DNA from: Herbaspirillum huttiense
GTDB lineage: Bacteria > Pseudomonadota > Gammaproteobacteria > Burkholderiales > Burkholderiaceae_D
DNA: 64,000 bases
NCBI RefSeq assembly: GCF_004367745.1
Contig: NZ_CP037993.1
Coordinates: forward strand, 1,550,001 to 1,614,000
Direction of reading: 5' to 3'
Positions 21,932-33,965 of this stretch are shown one piece after another. Both the position numbers and the translations under genes were made by a program. The notes under the pieces are model-generated. The model was not told where the DNA came from. It saw only the letters and a list, made by a program, of their open reading frames with translations, and made no database searches. Within the stretch, counting starts at the first letter, position 1. Every line of letters starts with the position of its first letter.

Positions 21932-22492
21932 TCAGGCATCGAGCTCCTGTGGATCGACTTCGCGCCATTCGCCGGGCATCACCGGATGGGTCGCGAGCGA
22001 GAACGGGCCGATGGCGATGCGTACCAGTCGCAGCGTCGGCAGGCCCACGGCCGCCGTCATGCGGCGCACTTGGCGGTTCTTGCCTTCGCTGATGGTCAGG
22101 GCGATCCAGCTGGTGGGCTGGTTGGCACGCTGGCGGATGGGCGGGGTGCGCGGCCACATCCAGGCCGGCTCCTGGATCAAACGGGCCTCTCCGGGTTGGG
22201 TGACGAAGTCGCCCAGGTTCAGCGGATTGCGCAGGCGTTGCAGCGCGTCCGGCGTGGCCAGGCCTTCTACCTGTGCCAGGTAGGTCTTGGGCTGCTTGCG
22301 GCGCGGATGGGCGATGGCGTGCTGCAGCTTGCCGTCATCGGTGAGCAGCAGCAGGCCTTCACTGTCGGCATCGAGCCGGCCCGCAGGGTAGATGTCGGGA
22401 AGGTCGAGGTAATCGGCCAGTGTCTGGCGCTCGGGATGGGCGGAGAACTGGCTCATCACGCCGAAGGGTTTGTTGAAGAGGATCAAAGGCAT
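21932..22492 (-). CDS. rluE: 23S rRNA pseudouridine synthase E
   Basis: RsuA/RluB/E/F-family pseudouridine synthase; RluE modifies U2457 of 23S rRNA. 186 residues, lacking the S4 domain. Catalytic Asp D41 is in PAGRLDADSEGLLLLTDDG, followed by KTYLAQVEG and the GKNRQVRRMTAAVGLPTLRLVR motif. Divergent from icd with 236 bases between; the same rluE/icd pairing occurs in E. coli, which supports RluE over RluF or RsuA. Confidence 0.9.
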   Translation of the reverse strand: MPLILFNKPFGVMSQFSAHPERQTLADYLDLPDIYPAGRLDADSEGLLLLTDDGKLQHAIAHPRRKQPKTYLAQVEGLATPDALQRLRNPLNLGDFVTQPGEARLIQEPAWMWPRTPPIRQRANQPTSWIALTISEGKNRQVRRMTAAVGLPTLRLVRIAIGPFSLATHPVMPGEWREVDPQELDA

Positions 22493-22728
22493 GCGCTAGT
22501 GTCGCAAAAAGATGGCCTTGCGTAAAATCCTGATGCATAATCAATCAGGTAAGTCATGTGTCTTATATAAGACCTGCTGATTGCAATCCGGAATTTTTCC
22601 GGCTGAAAATCCGGAAATCTCTTAAAATTCCCCGCTTGTATGGCAATTCATGCAAGGTCCTTGCCGATGTGCATGGGCTTTGCCGCTGATGCTTCCCAAC
22701 GCTACCGCCTCAACCGTCGGAGACCACG

Positions 22729-23985
<1,257 letters not shown>

Positions 23986-24035
23986 GCCCGCCATACTGCT
24001 TCCGCAACTTGTTTTGCTGAAAATAATGACGGAAA

Positions 24036-24073
24036 AACAACAAACAGCCGGCTTCGTCCGGCTGTTTGTTGTT
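24036..24073 (+). terminator. Hairpin terminator of icd
   Basis: Perfect 16-bp stem (24036-24051 with 24058-24073) with loop CTTCGT. The 3' arm is T-rich (TGTTTGTTGTT) rather than followed by a clean T run. Confidence 0.8.
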
Positions 24074-24110
24074 GGCGCGGGGGCGAATTGATTTTCAGTG
24101 CGCCAATGAA

Positions 24111-24136
24111 AAAAGCCCCGCAAGAGCGGGGCTTTT
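24111..24136 (-). terminator. Terminator of the cold-shock gene
   Basis: AAAAGCCCCGC (24111-24121) / GCGGGGCTTTT (24126-24136) with a four-base loop; on the minus strand the stem ends in T residues, 15 bases after the csp stop. Confidence 0.9.
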
Positions 24137-24150
24137 AGAGAAACCGGGGT

Positions 24151-24357
24151 TTAAGCGGCGTTCTGGATGTTCGAAGCTTGCTTGCCTTTGGGGCCTTGCG
24201 TAACGTCAAACTGGACTTTTTGACCTTCTTTCAGGGTCTTGAAGCCGTTCATCTGGATTGCGGAGAAGTGAGCGAACAGATCTTCGCCGCCGTCATCCGG
24301 AGTGATAAAGCCAAAGCCTTTGGAATCATTGAACCACTTGACAGTACCTGTTGCCAT
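24151..24357 (-). CDS. Cold-shock domain protein (CspA family)
   Basis: 68-residue OB-fold nucleic-acid chaperone. RNP1 KGFGFI and RNP2-like DLFAHF are intact ([22 protein letters not shown]...), and the end [11 protein letters not shown] is standard. ATG at 24357 gives the family start MATGTVKWF; the in-frame ATG at 24372 would add five residues. A long upstream region (337 bases to clpS) may include an extended 5' leader, which is usual for cold-inducible csp genes, but cold induction itself cannot be read from the sequence. Confidence 0.95.
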   Translation of the reverse strand: MATGTVKWFNDSKGFGFITPDDGGEDLFAHFSAIQMNGFKTLKEGQKVQFDVTQGPKGKQASNIQNAA

Positions 24358-24694
24358 AAAAGCATCTTTCAAAATTAACTATTCACACGAGCCGTTAAAG
24401 CAAGAAGCATCGCGCGTCACGCAGCCCCCCTTAAACCTGCCCCCTATCGTATCGATGAGTTGTTACATTTAGTAACTACTAATCAATGAATTCCATTGTT
24501 CTCGGTCGAAATCCAAAAGTCAAGCAGTTTTCACATTCCGCTTTGTGGCCCTGTTTGAGCGATGGGGAAAGAAACCCTTGATTTAGGATAAATCATCGTC
24601 ATCTGCGCAAGGTCCGGAAAACAAGTAATATCTATCTCATCTAGAGGTTACGTGATCATTGTGCGTTGCACAGCTTTGATGGTCGAATAAACGC
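24358..24694. other. csp-clpS divergent region (337 bases)
   Basis: No gene seen. AT-rich relative to surroundings. Contains an imperfect inverted repeat at 24468-24490 (arms AGTTGTTAC / GTAACTACT, one mismatch, loop ATTTA). Presumably holds the promoters of csp and clpS and the csp leader. Confidence 0.45.
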
Positions 24695-25009
24695 ATGGCA
24701 ACCAAGCACGAAAATGATGGCGGTACAGTCCTGGAACGGCAGGAGGCAAAACTCAAGCCGCCCCCGATGTACCAGGTTTTATTGTTGAACGATGACTATA
24801 CGCCGATGGAATTCGTCGTCGCAGTCATCCAGCAGTACTTCAACAAGGACCGTGAAACCGCGACGCAGATCATGCTCAAGGTTCACCGCGATGGGAAGGG
24901 AATGTGTGGTGTGTATCCCAAAGATATCGCATCCACAAAAGTGGAACTCGTTTTAACCCACGCTCGAAAAGCAGGGCACCCCCTGCAATGCGTGATGGAG
25001 GAAGCATGA
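24695..25009 (+). CDS. clpS: ClpS adaptor of the ClpAP protease
   Basis: Delivers N-degron substrates to ClpA. 104 residues; the conserved [17 protein letters not shown] (substrate pocket Asp and Met) and the [19 protein letters not shown] block are intact. Its stop overlaps the clpA start as ATGA (25006-25009), and a GGAGGA ribosome site for clpA lies inside its last codons, so the pair is translationally coupled. Confidence 0.97.
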   Translation: MATKHENDGGTVLERQEAKLKPPPMYQVLLLNDDYTPMEFVVAVIQQYFNKDRETATQIMLKVHRDGKGMCGVYPKDIASTKVELVLTHARKAGHPLQCVMEEA

Positions 25010-27309
25010 TTGCGCAGGAACTCGAAGTCAGTTTGCACATGGCCTTTGTCGAAGCCAGACAATCGCGTCATGAATTCATTACCGTGGAACACTTGCTGCT
25101 CGCGCTGCTGGACAATCCTTCGGCGGCCGAAGTGCTGCGCGCCTGCTCGGTGAACATTGATGATCTGCGCAAGACGCTGACCAATTTCATCACCGACAAC
25201 ACGCCCACGGTCCCCGGCACCAATGAAGTGGATACCCAGCCGACGCTGGGCTTCCAGCGCGTGATCCAGCGCGCCATCATGCACGTGCAGTCGGCCTCCA
25301 ACGGCAAGAAGGAAGTCACCGGCGCCAACGTGCTGGTGGCCATCTTCGGCGAGAAGGATTCGCACGCGGTCTACTACCTGCACCAGCAGGGCGTGACCCG
25401 TCTGGACGTGGTCAACTTCATCTCGCACGGCGTGCGCAAGGACCAGCAGGCTGATCCGCAGAAGGCCCCGGAAGGCGCGGAAGACGTGCAAGCCGAAGGC
25501 CAGCAGAAGGAAAGCCCGCTGGACCAGTTCACCCAGAACCTGAACAAGGCGGCCGCCGAAGGCAAGATCGATCCGCTGATCGGCCGCGATTCCGAGGTCG
25601 AGCGCGTCATCCAGACCCTGTGCCGCCGTCGCAAGAACAATCCGCTGCTGGTCGGCGAAGCCGGTGTCGGCAAGACCGCGATCGCCGAAGGCCTGGCCTG
25701 GCGCGTGACCCAAGGCGACGTGCCCGAGATACTGAAGAATGCCGTCGTCTATTCGCTGGACATGGGCGCGCTGCTGGCCGGTACCAAGTACCGTGGCGAC
25801 TTCGAGCAGCGTCTGAAGGCCGTGTTGAAGCAATTGAAGGACAGCCCCAACGGCATTCTTTTCATCGACGAAATCCACACCATCATCGGTGCGGGTTCGG
25901 CTTCGGGCGGTACGCTGGATGCATCCAACCTGTTGAAGCCTGCGCTGTCGAGCGGCCAGTTGAAGTGCATCGGCGCGACCACCTACACCGAATTCCGTGG
26001 CGTCTTCGAGAAGGACCACGCGCTGTCGCGTCGCTTCCAGAAGATCGATGTGAACGAACCGACCGTGGAGCAGACCGTGCAGATCCTGCGCGGCCTGAAG
26101 TCCAAGTTCGAGGAACACCACGGTGTGAAGTATTCTGCTTCGGCCCTGACCTCGGCAGCCGAACTGGCGGCGCGCTTCATCAATGACCGTCACCTGCCCG
26201 ACAAGGCCATCGACGTGATCGACGAAGCCGGTGCTGCCCAGCGCATCCTGCCCAAGTCCAAGCAGAAGAAGACTATCGGCAAGCCGGAAATCGAGGAAAT
26301 CATTTCCAAGATCGCGCGTATCCCGCCGCAGTCCGTGAACCAGGATGATCGCGCCAAGCTGCAGACCATCGACCGCGACCTGAAGAACGTTGTGTTCGGG
26401 CAGGATCCGGCCATCGAAGCACTGGCCTCGGCCATCAAGATGGCACGTGCCGGCCTGGGCAAGACCGACAAGCCGATCGGTTCCTTCCTGTTCTCCGGTC
26501 CGACCGGCGTGGGCAAGACCGAAGTGGCCAAGCAGCTGGCCTTCATCCTCGGCATCGAGCTGGTACGGTTCGACATGTCCGAATACATGGAGCGCCATGC
26601 CGTGAGCCGCCTGATCGGTGCGCCCCCGGGCTATGTCGGTTTCGACCAGGGCGGCCTGCTGACCGAGGCCGTCAACAAGAAGCCGCACGCCGTGCTGCTG
26701 CTGGATGAAATCGAAAAAGCGCACCCCGACATCTTCAACATTCTGTTGCAGGTGATGGACCATGGCACGCTGACCGACAACAACGGCCGCAAGACCGACT
26801 TCCGCAACGTGATCATCATCATGACCACCAACGCGGGGGCCGAGAGCCTGCAGAAGCGCACCATCGGCTTCACCGAGAAGAAGGAAGCCGGCGACGAAAT
26901 GGCGGACATCAAGCGCATGTTCACCCCGGAGTTCCGCAACCGTCTGGATGCCATCATCAGCTTCCGTCCACTGGACGAGGAAATCATCCTGCGCGTGGTC
27001 GACAAGTTCCTGATGCAACTGGAAGAGCAGCTGCACGAAAAGAAGGTGGAAGCCGTCTTCTCGGACAACCTGCGCAAGTTCCTGGGCAAGAAGGGCTTCG
27101 ATCCGTTGATGGGGGCACGCCCGATGTCGCGCCTGATCCAGGACCTGATCCGCAAGGCGCTGGCCGACGAACTGCTGTTCGGCAAGCTGGTCAGCGGTGG
27201 CCGCGTGACGGTGGAGATGGACGACAAGGAGCAGATCAAGCTGGACTTCCCCGAGGGCGACGATTCGTCCCCGCCGGAAGAGCCGCAAGAGAAGCTCGAA
27301 GTCGAATAA
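25006..27309 (+). CDS. clpA: ATP-dependent Clp protease ATP-binding subunit ClpA
   Basis: Hexameric AAA+ unfoldase that feeds ClpP. 767 residues: N domain ([19 protein letters not shown]), AAA1 with Walker A GEAGVGKT and [12 protein letters not shown]2 with GPTGVGKT and [12 protein letters not shown], and a ClpP-binding IGF-type loop seen as RTIGF at residues near 620. ATG 25006 is preferred because it gives the family N-terminus and has the GGAGGA site; the open frame extends upstream within clpS. Terminator follows at 27329. Confidence 0.97.
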   Translation: MIAQELEVSLHMAFVEARQSRHEFITVEHLLLALLDNPSAAEVLRACSVNIDDLRKTLTNFITDNTPTVPGTNEVDTQPTLGFQRVIQRAIMHVQSASNGKKEVTGANVLVAIFGEKDSHAVYYLHQQGVTRLDVVNFISHGVRKDQQADPQKAPEGAEDVQAEGQQKESPLDQFTQNLNKAAAEGKIDPLIGRDSEVERVIQTLCRRRKNNPLLVGEAGVGKTAIAEGLAWRVTQGDVPEILKNAVVYSLDMGALLAGTKYRGDFEQRLKAVLKQLKDSPNGILFIDEIHTIIGAGSASGGTLDASNLLKPALSSGQLKCIGATTYTEFRGVFEKDHALSRRFQKIDVNEPTVEQTVQILRGLKSKFEEHHGVKYSASALTSAAELAARFINDRHLPDKAIDVIDEAGAAQRILPKSKQKKTIGKPEIEEIISKIARIPPQSVNQDDRAKLQTIDRDLKNVVFGQDPAIEALASAIKMARAGLGKTDKPIGSFLFSGPTGVGKTEVAKQLAFILGIELVRFDMSEYMERHAVSRLIGAPPGYVGFDQGGLLTEAVNKKPHAVLLLDEIEKAHPDIFNILLQVMDHGTLTDNNGRKTDFRNVIIIMTTNAGAESLQKRTIGFTEKKEAGDEMADIKRMFTPEFRNRLDAIISFRPLDEEIILRVVDKFLMQLEEQLHEKKVEAVFSDNLRKFLGKKGFDPLMGARPMSRLIQDLIRKALADELLFGKLVSGGRVTVEMDDKEQIKLDFPEGDDSSPPEEPQEKLEVE

Positions 27310-27328
27310 GCGCATCAAGCAAGCCATC

Positions 27329-27362
27329 AAGGCCACGTCGGGAAACCGGCGTGGCCTTTTGT
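27329..27362 (+). terminator. Intrinsic terminator of clpS-clpA
   Basis: Stem AAGGCCACG (27329-27337) / CGTGGCCTT (27350-27358), partly extended, followed by a T run. Confidence 0.85.
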
Positions 27363-27389
27363 TTTGCAGCTTGCTTCACTTTCATTACG

Positions 27390-27422
27390 CAAACAAAAAC
27401 GGCGCGGTTTTCACCGCGCCGT
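27390..27422 (-). terminator. Terminator of the dut/lipoprotein operon
   Basis: Stem ACGGCGCGGT (27399-27408) / ACCGCGCCGT (27413-27422); read on the minus strand it has a GAAA loop and is followed by TTTTTG. Confidence 0.9.
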
Positions 27423-27452
27423 CTTCACTTCAACTACTTCATATCACCGCAT

Positions 27453-28556
27453 TTACGGCACCAGCGGCTTGCCCGCCTCCTGCTTTGCCTTCACGATCTG
27501 CGTGACCTTGTCGATCATCGAGAGGCGATAAGCGGTAGCCGGATGCAGCGCCGTGTAGCCGTTGGGCACGCTGGCCGGATACTGGTCGGCCAGGCGCTTC
27601 CAGAACGCCGGCACGTTGTCGATGCTGTAGCCGGCGCGCGCCAGCAGGTACAGCGAGAGCGTATCGGCAGCTGCATCCAGGTCTTGCGGATAGACGCGGA
27701 TGCCGGCAGTGCCGGCCGTGGTGGTCGGGTCCGGATGTGGCAGCAGCAGGTTGTCGATCACTTCGGCAATCGTCGAGACCATGCGCTGGCGGATGGCGTG
27801 GCCGAGGATATTGTGCGCCATCTCCTTGGCGATCAGGTAGGCCAGTTCATCATCGGACTGGGTGAACTTGAGCATGCCGCGGGTAATGAGCACGCGGCGG
27901 CCATCGGCATAGGTGTTGACGTTGTCGGCATTGCCCAGCTCGATGCTGAAGGCGCAGGCGAAGGTCAGCGGCACATTGACGGTAGTGTTCTGGCCGTTGC
28001 GCTGCACGCCCAGCGCAATGGGGGCCTTCTTGACCACCAGCGGACTCAGCAGCACGGCGGCCTGGCGTTCGGCATCGGTGCCTTGCGGCATCGGCTTGCC
28101 TGCCACCGAGATCAGGAAGTCGCCCCGCTGGATGCCAGCCTGGGCAGCACCGCTGCCGGGCAGCACGCCGGTGACCTGCAGGCGGTCGTCGTAGCCCAGG
28201 CTACGCGCGGTTTCTGCATATTCGATGGGGAAGGAATAACGGTTCTTGGCGGTAAAGCCCAGCAGGTTGCGGGCATTGCCACGGCAGAGCTGGGCGTTGC
28301 TGGTCAACAGCGGCGCAGCGACGCGGTAGAGCCGGTCCTGCTGCGCGATCAGTTCGCGCAATTGTGCCTGCTGGGGATTGTCGGCCACCGGACGCGGGGC
28401 CTGGATCGTCGCGGTCACCGGTTTGGACGGCGTAGTGGTGACCGGACCGGGTTCCTGGGTGGCGCAGGCGGCCAGGAAGGCCAGCGGTGCCAGGACGGCG
28501 AGGGTTTTCAGTTTCTGCCACTGGGGCAGGGGGGATACGAGCATGCGGTTCTCCAT
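27453..28556 (-). CDS. PDZ-containing M48-like lipoprotein with degenerate zinc site
   Basis: 367 residues. Lipobox LAAC gives a lipidated C31. A PDZ-like segment (about 119-200, GVLPGSGAAQAGIQRGDFLISVAGKP) sits before an M48-like region. The expected HExxH is present as KEMAH (K244, E245, H248), so the first zinc His is replaced by Lys, and the third ligand of the ExxxD helix is Ala (AAADTLSLYLLARAGY, A296). The C-terminal LHPATAYRL is M48-like. It is therefore probably a pseudo-peptidase of the envelope. The start ATG shares one base with the dut stop (TGATG), showing translational coupling. A standard peptidase role is unlikely; a scaffold role is inference. Confidence 0.8.
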   Translation of the reverse strand: MENRMLVSPLPQWQKLKTLAVLAPLAFLAACATQEPGPVTTTPSKPVTATIQAPRPVADNPQQAQLRELIAQQDRLYRVAAPLLTSNAQLCRGNARNLLGFTAKNRYSFPIEYAETARSLGYDDRLQVTGVLPGSGAAQAGIQRGDFLISVAGKPMPQGTDAERQAAVLLSPLVVKKAPIALGVQRNGQNTTVNVPLTFACAFSIELGNADNVNTYADGRRVLITRGMLKFTQSDDELAYLIAKEMAHNILGHAIRQRMVSTIAEVIDNLLLPHPDPTTTAGTAGIRVYPQDLDAAADTLSLYLLARAGYSIDNVPAFWKRLADQYPASVPNGYTALHPATAYRLSMIDKVTQIVKAKQEAGKPLVP

Positions 28557-29005
28557 CAGTGTTTGCCTGTGCTGCCGAAACCACCGGCGCCGCGTTCGCT
28601 GCTGTCGAATTCATCTACCACATTGAAGCCGACCTGCAGTACCGGCACGATCACCAGCTGCGCCAGGCGTTCCATGGGGTTTAGGACAAACTCGGTACTG
28701 CCGCGGTTCCACGTCGAGATCATCAACTGGCCCTGGTAATCCGAATCGATCAGCCCGACCAGGTTGCCCAACACGATCCCATGTTTGTGCCCCATACCGC
28801 TACGCGGCAGGATCACGGCCGCGTAATTCGGATCGGCCAGGTGGATCGCCAGTCCGGTCGGGATCAGGTGCGTGGAACCCGGCGCCAGGGTCAGCGGCGC
28901 ATCGATGCAGGCCCGCAGGTCCAGGCCGGCGCTGCCAGGGGTGGCGTAGGCAGGCAGTTGGTCTTTCATGCGGGGGTCGAGGATCTTGATGTCGATGGTC
29001 TTCAT
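28556..29005 (-). CDS. dut: dUTP diphosphatase
   Basis: Hydrolyses dUTP to dUMP, limiting uracil in DNA and supplying dTMP synthesis. 149 residues, trimeric dUTPase with the five motifs: [48 protein letters not shown] and the C-terminal [12 protein letters not shown] arm. Next to coaBC, the common dfp-dut order, 78 bases apart. Confidence 0.98.
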   Translation of the reverse strand: MKTIDIKILDPRMKDQLPAYATPGSAGLDLRACIDAPLTLAPGSTHLIPTGLAIHLADPNYAAVILPRSGMGHKHGIVLGNLVGLIDSDYQGQLMISTWNRGSTEFVLNPMERLAQLVIVPVLQVGFNVVDEFDSSERGAGGFGSTGKH

Positions 29006-29083
29006 GATGCGTAATCGGATTCAAATACAAAACGTACGGAAACGTACAAAAGACACGGCCCGCAAGAGGCGGGCCGTGCACCG

Positions 29084-30280
29084 TCAGGCCGCCATGCGGC
29101 GCGCGATCTCGCGCACCAGCTGGCGGGCCAGGGTCTGCTTGTCCGCACGGGGCAGGGCGCTGTGGCCCTGGGCGTCGAACAGCATGAGCGCGTTGTCATC
29201 ACGGCCAAAGGTCTGGTGGCCGATATTGCCGACCAGCAGCGGAATGTTCTTGCGGATGCGCTTGGCCGCGCCGTATTGCTCCAGGTTCTCCGATTCGGCC
29301 GCAAAGCCCACGCAGTAGGGACGCTGGGGCAGGGCGGCCACGGTGGCCAGGATGTCGGGATTCTGGACGAATTCCAGTTGCGGGGTATCGTTTTCGTCCT
29401 GTTTCTTCAGTTTCTGCTCGCTGGCATTGGCCACGCGCCAGTCAGCGACGGCAGCAACGGCGACGAACAGGTCTTTTTCCTTCACATGAGCCAACACCGC
29501 CTCATGCATCTGCAGGGCCGTCTGCACATCCACGCGCTGCACGCCATAAGGCGTCTCCAGCGCCGTCGGGCCGGAGACCAGGGTGACTTCCGCGCCCGCT
29601 TCGCGCGCAGCTCGCGCAATCGCGTAGCCCATCTTGCCGGAAGACAGATTGGTGATGCCGCGCACCGGGTCGATCGGTTCGAAGGTCGGTCCGGCCGTGA
29701 GCAGCACGCGGCGGCCCGCTAGCAGCTTGGGCTGGAAAGCTGCGACGATCTCTTCCAGCAATTGTGCCGGCTCCAGCATGCGGCCTTCGCCGACCTCGCC
29801 ACAGGCTTGCGCACCCGCATCCGGGCCCAGCAGCAGGATGCCGTCTTCGCGGATCTGGCGCACGTTGCGCTGGGTGGCCGGGTTCTGCCACATCTCCACA
29901 TTCATGGCCGGGGCCACCATCAGCGGCAGCCGCGCCGGACGCGCCACGCACAAGGTCGAGAGCAGGTCGTCGCAATGCCCGTGGGCCAGCTTGGCGATGA
30001 AATCGGTGGAGCAGGGCACGATGACGACCGCATCGGCATCGCGGGTGAGATTGATGTGCGGCATGTTGTTGTCCATGCGCGCATCCCATTGGTCAGTGTA
30101 GACCGGGTTGCCGGTCAGGGCCTGCATGGTGACGGCGGTCATGAAGTGCGTGGCCGCCTCGGTCATCACCACGTGCACCGTGGCACCGGCGCGGCCCAGT
30201 TCGCGCGCCAGCATGGCGGCCTTGTAGCAGGCCACGCCGCCGGTCAGGCCCAATACGATTTTCTTGCCAGCCAGATCCAT
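29084..30280 (-). CDS. coaBC: Bifunctional phosphopantothenoylcysteine synthetase/decarboxylase
   Basis: Two steps of coenzyme A synthesis. 398 residues. The N-terminal CoaC flavoprotein domain has the catalytic H75 (MPHINL), N127 (PAMNVEMW) and C160 (ACGEVGEGRM). The C-terminal CoaB domain has AGPTFEPIDPVRGITNLSSGKMG and the AVADWRV segment. A Lys-rich linker (KLKKQDEND) follows the AVADWRV block. Part of the ileS-lspA-coaBC-dut block. Confidence 0.97.
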   Translation of the reverse strand: MDLAGKKIVLGLTGGVACYKAAMLARELGRAGATVHVVMTEAATHFMTAVTMQALTGNPVYTDQWDARMDNNMPHINLTRDADAVVIVPCSTDFIAKLAHGHCDDLLSTLCVARPARLPLMVAPAMNVEMWQNPATQRNVRQIREDGILLLGPDAGAQACGEVGEGRMLEPAQLLEEIVAAFQPKLLAGRRVLLTAGPTFEPIDPVRGITNLSSGKMGYAIARAAREAGAEVTLVSGPTALETPYGVQRVDVQTALQMHEAVLAHVKEKDLFVAVAAVADWRVANASEQKLKKQDENDTPQLEFVQNPDILATVAALPQRPYCVGFAAESENLEQYGAAKRIRKNIPLLVGNIGHQTFGRDDNALMLFDAQGHSALPRADKQTLARQLVREIARRMAA

Positions 30281-30343
30281 TGTTTGCTCCCGGAATGCGG
30301 CGTACCGCAGGCGTGTTCAGACTTGCGGACGTGTGGACTTGCC

Positions 30344-30859
30344 TTACTTCTTGGAGACGCGGCGCAGTTCGTCCACGACGAACAATACCGCACCCACGCA
30401 GATCGCACTATCGGCCAGGTTGAACGCCGGCCAGTGCCAGTTGCCGACGTAGACGTCGAGGAAGTCGATCACGTGGCCATACACGACGCGGTCGATCACG
30501 TTGCCAATCGCGCCGCCCAGGATCAGCGCCAGGGCCCAGCAGAACATGCGTTGGCCGGGATGCTTGCGCAGCAGATGGATGATGAACACCGCCGCACCGA
30601 TGCCGATGGCGGTGAACAGATAACGCTGCCAGCCACCGCTGGCGGCCAGGAAACTGAAGGCCGCGCCCTTGTTGTAGACCAGCACCAGATTGAAGAAACC
30701 GGTCACCGGCACCGACTCGCCATAGTGGAACAGTTTCAGGATGGTGATCTTGGTGAGCTGGTCCAGCAGCAGCACGATGGTGGCGATGCCCAGCCAGGGC
30801 AAGAGCCCTTGGGTGGTGGACGAAGAACCGGAAGAGGAGGAGCGCTTTTTGGTTGCCAT
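30344..30859 (-). CDS. lspA: Lipoprotein signal peptidase II
   Basis: Inner-membrane aspartyl protease that removes prolipoprotein signal peptides. 171 residues with four membrane segments; catalytic Asp pair D123 ([10 protein letters not shown]) and D150 (FNLADSAI). A Ser-rich N-terminal extension (about residues 3-16) precedes the first helix. Lies 74 bases after ileS. Confidence 0.97.
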   Translation of the reverse strand: MATKKRSSSSGSSSTTQGLLPWLGIATIVLLLDQLTKITILKLFHYGESVPVTGFFNLVLVYNKGAAFSFLAASGGWQRYLFTAIGIGAAVFIIHLLRKHPGQRMFCWALALILGGAIGNVIDRVVYGHVIDFLDVYVGNWHWPAFNLADSAICVGAVLFVVDELRRVSKK

Positions 30860-30933
30860 GGATGTTCTTGTTGGAGTGGACGGCCCGCTGCATTCAAGTG
30901 CAGCGGGCCGCTAGCAAGGCCGTCCCGCCCGGA

Positions 30934-33828
30934 TCAGGCGAACAGGCGCTTTTCGCCCTGGCCGAACAGGTTGCTGTAGCAGCGACCGCACAGGCCCGGA
31001 TGATCGGCATGAGACCCGACATCGGCGCGATAGTGCCAGCAACGTTCACATTTCTGATGCGCCGACGGCGTGACCACCACCGCTTCCTCTTCCACCGTGG
31101 CCACCGGGGTGACGCGGGCAGCCGAGGTGATGAGGACGAACTTCAGGTCATCGCCCAGGCTTTCCAGCAGGGACGCCTTGTCGCCGGCGACCTTCAGTTC
31201 CACTTCCGCCTGCAGGGAGGAACCGATGCTGCCGGCGATACGCACTTCTTCCAGCTGCTTGGTGACCGCTGCGCGCACTTCGTGCAGCACCGCGAACTTG
31301 TCCAGCAGGGCCTGTGCATCGGCCACTTCCGGCAGGGCGTAATAGACCTGCGAGAAGATGGTTTCGCCGCTGGCCTCGAAGGCGTCCTTGCCGGCAAAGA
31401 AGCGCCAGGCTTCTTCGGCCGTGAAGGACAGGATCGGTGCCATCAGGCGCAACAGCGACTGCGTGATGTGCCACACGGCGGTCTGGGCCGAGCGGCGTGC
31501 GGCCGACTCCACGCCGCTGGTGTAGAGGCGGTCCTTCAGGATGTCCAGGTAGAAGCCGCCCAGGTCTTCCGAGCAGTACATCTGCAGCTTGGCCACCACC
31601 GGGTGGAATTCATAGGTCTCGAAGTGCGCCAGCACCTCCGCCTGCAGACGCGCCATGTTGGCGATCGCATAGCGGTCGATTTCCAGCATCTCGGCCACCG
31701 GCACGGCGTGTTGTGCCGGGTCGAAGTCGGAGGTGTTGGCCAGCAGGAAGCGCAGGGTGTTGCGGATGCGGCGGTAGGCTTCCACCACGCGCTTGAGGAT
31801 CTCGTCCGAGATCGACAGCTCGCCCGAGTAGTCGGTCGAGGCCACCCACAGGCGCAGGATTTCCGCGCCCAGCGAGTCCGAGACCTTTTGCGGGGCGACC
31901 ACGTTGCCCTTGGACTTGGACATCTTCTTGCCCTCACCATCGACCACGAAGCCGTGCGTGAGCAGGGCCTTGTAGGGCGCGCGGCCATTCAACATCGACG
32001 AGGTCAGCAGCGACGAGTGGAACCAGCCGCGATGCTGGTCCGAGCCTTCCAGGTAGAGGTCGGCCGGGAACTGCGACTGCTGCGCGTGCGAGCCGCGCAG
32101 CACGGTCTGGTGGGTGGTGCCGGAATCGAACCAGACGTCCAGCGTGTCGCGGTTCTTGAGGTAGTGCTCGGCCTCGTCGCCCAGCAATTCCTTGGGATCC
32201 AGCGCCTGCCAGGCTTCGATGCCGCTCTTCTCGATGCGTTGGGCGACCTGCTCGATCAGCTCCGGCGTACGCGGATGCAGTTCACCCGTTTCCTTGTGCA
32301 CGAAGAAGGCCATGGGCACGCCCCACTGGCGCTGGCGCGACAGGGTCCAGTCCGGACGGTTGGCGATCATGCCGTGCAGGCGCGCCTTGCCCCAGCCGGG
32401 GAAGAAGGCGGTGTCCTCGATGCCTTGCAGCGCGGTCTGGCGCAGGCTGGGGCCGCCGTCCTTGGGCGTGTTGTCCATGCTGGCGAACCACTGCGAGGTG
32501 GCGCGATAGACGATGGGGGTCTTGTGGCGCCAGCAGTGCATGTAGCTGTGGTCGAACATGACCAGCTTGAACAGCGAACCCACTTCTTCCAGCTTGCCGC
32601 AGATGGGCTTGGAGGCTTCCCAGATGGTCAGGCCGGCAAACAGCGGCAGCCAGGAGGCATAGCGGCCATCGCCCATGACCGGGTTGAGGATGTCGTCGTC
32701 CTTCATCCCGTGCGCCTTGCAGGAGATGAAGTCTTCGATACCGTAGGCCGGTGCCGAGTGCACGATGCCGGTACCGCTGTCGGCGGTCACGTATTCACCC
32801 AGGTAGATTGGCGACAGGCGGTCGTAGCCGGCATCAGCCTTGGCCAGCGGATGATGGAAGCGGATCAGGGACAGCTTCTCGCCGGTGGTGGTGGCGATGA
32901 TCTTGCCTTCCAGGCCGAAGCGCTGCAGGCAGGATTCCACCAGGTCCTTGGCCAGGATCAGCAGGGTGGCTTCGCCGTTGCGGCTGGTCTCGACCAGCGC
33001 GTACTCGAATTCCGGATGGACGTTCAACGCCTGGTTGGACGGGATGGTCCAGGGCGTGGTGGTCCAGATGACGATGTAGCCGTTGCGGGTCGGCAGGTCG
33101 GCCAGGCCGAAGGCGGTGGCGATCTTGTCGTGTTCGGCAAAGGGGAAGCCGACATCGATGGCCGGGTCGCGCTTGTCCTGGTATTCCACTTCGGCCTCGG
33201 CCAATGCCGAGCCGCAGTCGAAGCACCAGTTCACGGGCTTCAGGCCGCGATAGACGTAACCCTTCTCCAGGATCGTGCCGAGTGCGCGCAGCTCGTCGGC
33301 TTCGTTGGAGAAGTTCATGGTCTTGTAGGGGTTGTCCCATTCGCCGAGCACGCCCAGGCGGATGAAGTCGGCCTTCTGGCGTTCGATCTGCTCACCCGCG
33401 TAGGCGCGCGCCTTGGCCTGCACTTCGGCCACCGGCAGGTTCTTGCCGAACTGCTTTTCGATCTGGATCTCGATGGGCATGCCGTGGCAATCCCAGCCCG
33501 GCACGTATTGGGCGTCGAAGCCGGCCATGTTGCGGGCCTTGACGATCATGTCCTTCAGGATCTTGTTGACGGCGTGGCCGATGTGGATGTCACCGTTGGC
33601 ATACGGCGGGCCGTCATGCAGGATGAATTTCGGGCGGCCGGCCGAGGCCTTGCGGATGCGCTCGTAGACCTTCTTCTCCTGCCATTCCTTGACCCACTGC
33701 GGCTCGCGCTTGGCGAGGTCGCCGCGCATCGGGAAGCCGGTTTCGGTCATGTTGACCGGGTACTTGGAGGGGGCCTTGCCGGCTTTTTCCGGTTTGCCGG
33801 GCTTGGCGGAGGATTCGTTGTTGGACAT
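30934..33828 (-). CDS. ileS: Isoleucyl-tRNA synthetase
   Basis: Class I synthetase charging tRNA-Ile, with CP1 editing. 964 residues: HIGH at 82-85 ([10 protein letters not shown]), editing domain, KMSKS around 635-639 ([10 protein letters not shown]), anticodon-binding domain and a C-terminal zinc finger (CERCW ... CGRCYSNL). ATG 33828 (MSNNESS) fits the family; an upstream open frame to 33969 has unrelated composition. Classical ribF-ileS-lspA order. Confidence 0.97.
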   Translation of the reverse strand: MSNNESSAKPGKPEKAGKAPSKYPVNMTETGFPMRGDLAKREPQWVKEWQEKKVYERIRKASAGRPKFILHDGPPYANGDIHIGHAVNKILKDMIVKARNMAGFDAQYVPGWDCHGMPIEIQIEKQFGKNLPVAEVQAKARAYAGEQIERQKADFIRLGVLGEWDNPYKTMNFSNEADELRALGTILEKGYVYRGLKPVNWCFDCGSALAEAEVEYQDKRDPAIDVGFPFAEHDKIATAFGLADLPTRNGYIVIWTTTPWTIPSNQALNVHPEFEYALVETSRNGEATLLILAKDLVESCLQRFGLEGKIIATTTGEKLSLIRFHHPLAKADAGYDRLSPIYLGEYVTADSGTGIVHSAPAYGIEDFISCKAHGMKDDDILNPVMGDGRYASWLPLFAGLTIWEASKPICGKLEEVGSLFKLVMFDHSYMHCWRHKTPIVYRATSQWFASMDNTPKDGGPSLRQTALQGIEDTAFFPGWGKARLHGMIANRPDWTLSRQRQWGVPMAFFVHKETGELHPRTPELIEQVAQRIEKSGIEAWQALDPKELLGDEAEHYLKNRDTLDVWFDSGTTHQTVLRGSHAQQSQFPADLYLEGSDQHRGWFHSSLLTSSMLNGRAPYKALLTHGFVVDGEGKKMSKSKGNVVAPQKVSDSLGAEILRLWVASTDYSGELSISDEILKRVVEAYRRIRNTLRFLLANTSDFDPAQHAVPVAEMLEIDRYAIANMARLQAEVLAHFETYEFHPVVAKLQMYCSEDLGGFYLDILKDRLYTSGVESAARRSAQTAVWHITQSLLRLMAPILSFTAEEAWRFFAGKDAFEASGETIFSQVYYALPEVADAQALLDKFAVLHEVRAAVTKQLEEVRIAGSIGSSLQAEVELKVAGDKASLLESLGDDLKFVLITSAARVTPVATVEEEAVVVTPSAHQKCERCWHYRADVGSHADHPGLCGRCYSNLFGQGEKRLFA

Positions 33829-33965
33829 GACAAAGCTTTCGTTGAATGCAGGTTGATTCCGGGGGCCCGGCAAGGCGTCACAAGCAGGGCGCGTTGCGGC
33901 AGGCAGGATGCAGGATGGGGCGGCTGGACAGCTGCGGGAGCAGGGCTCCGGCAACCGCCCAGCGT

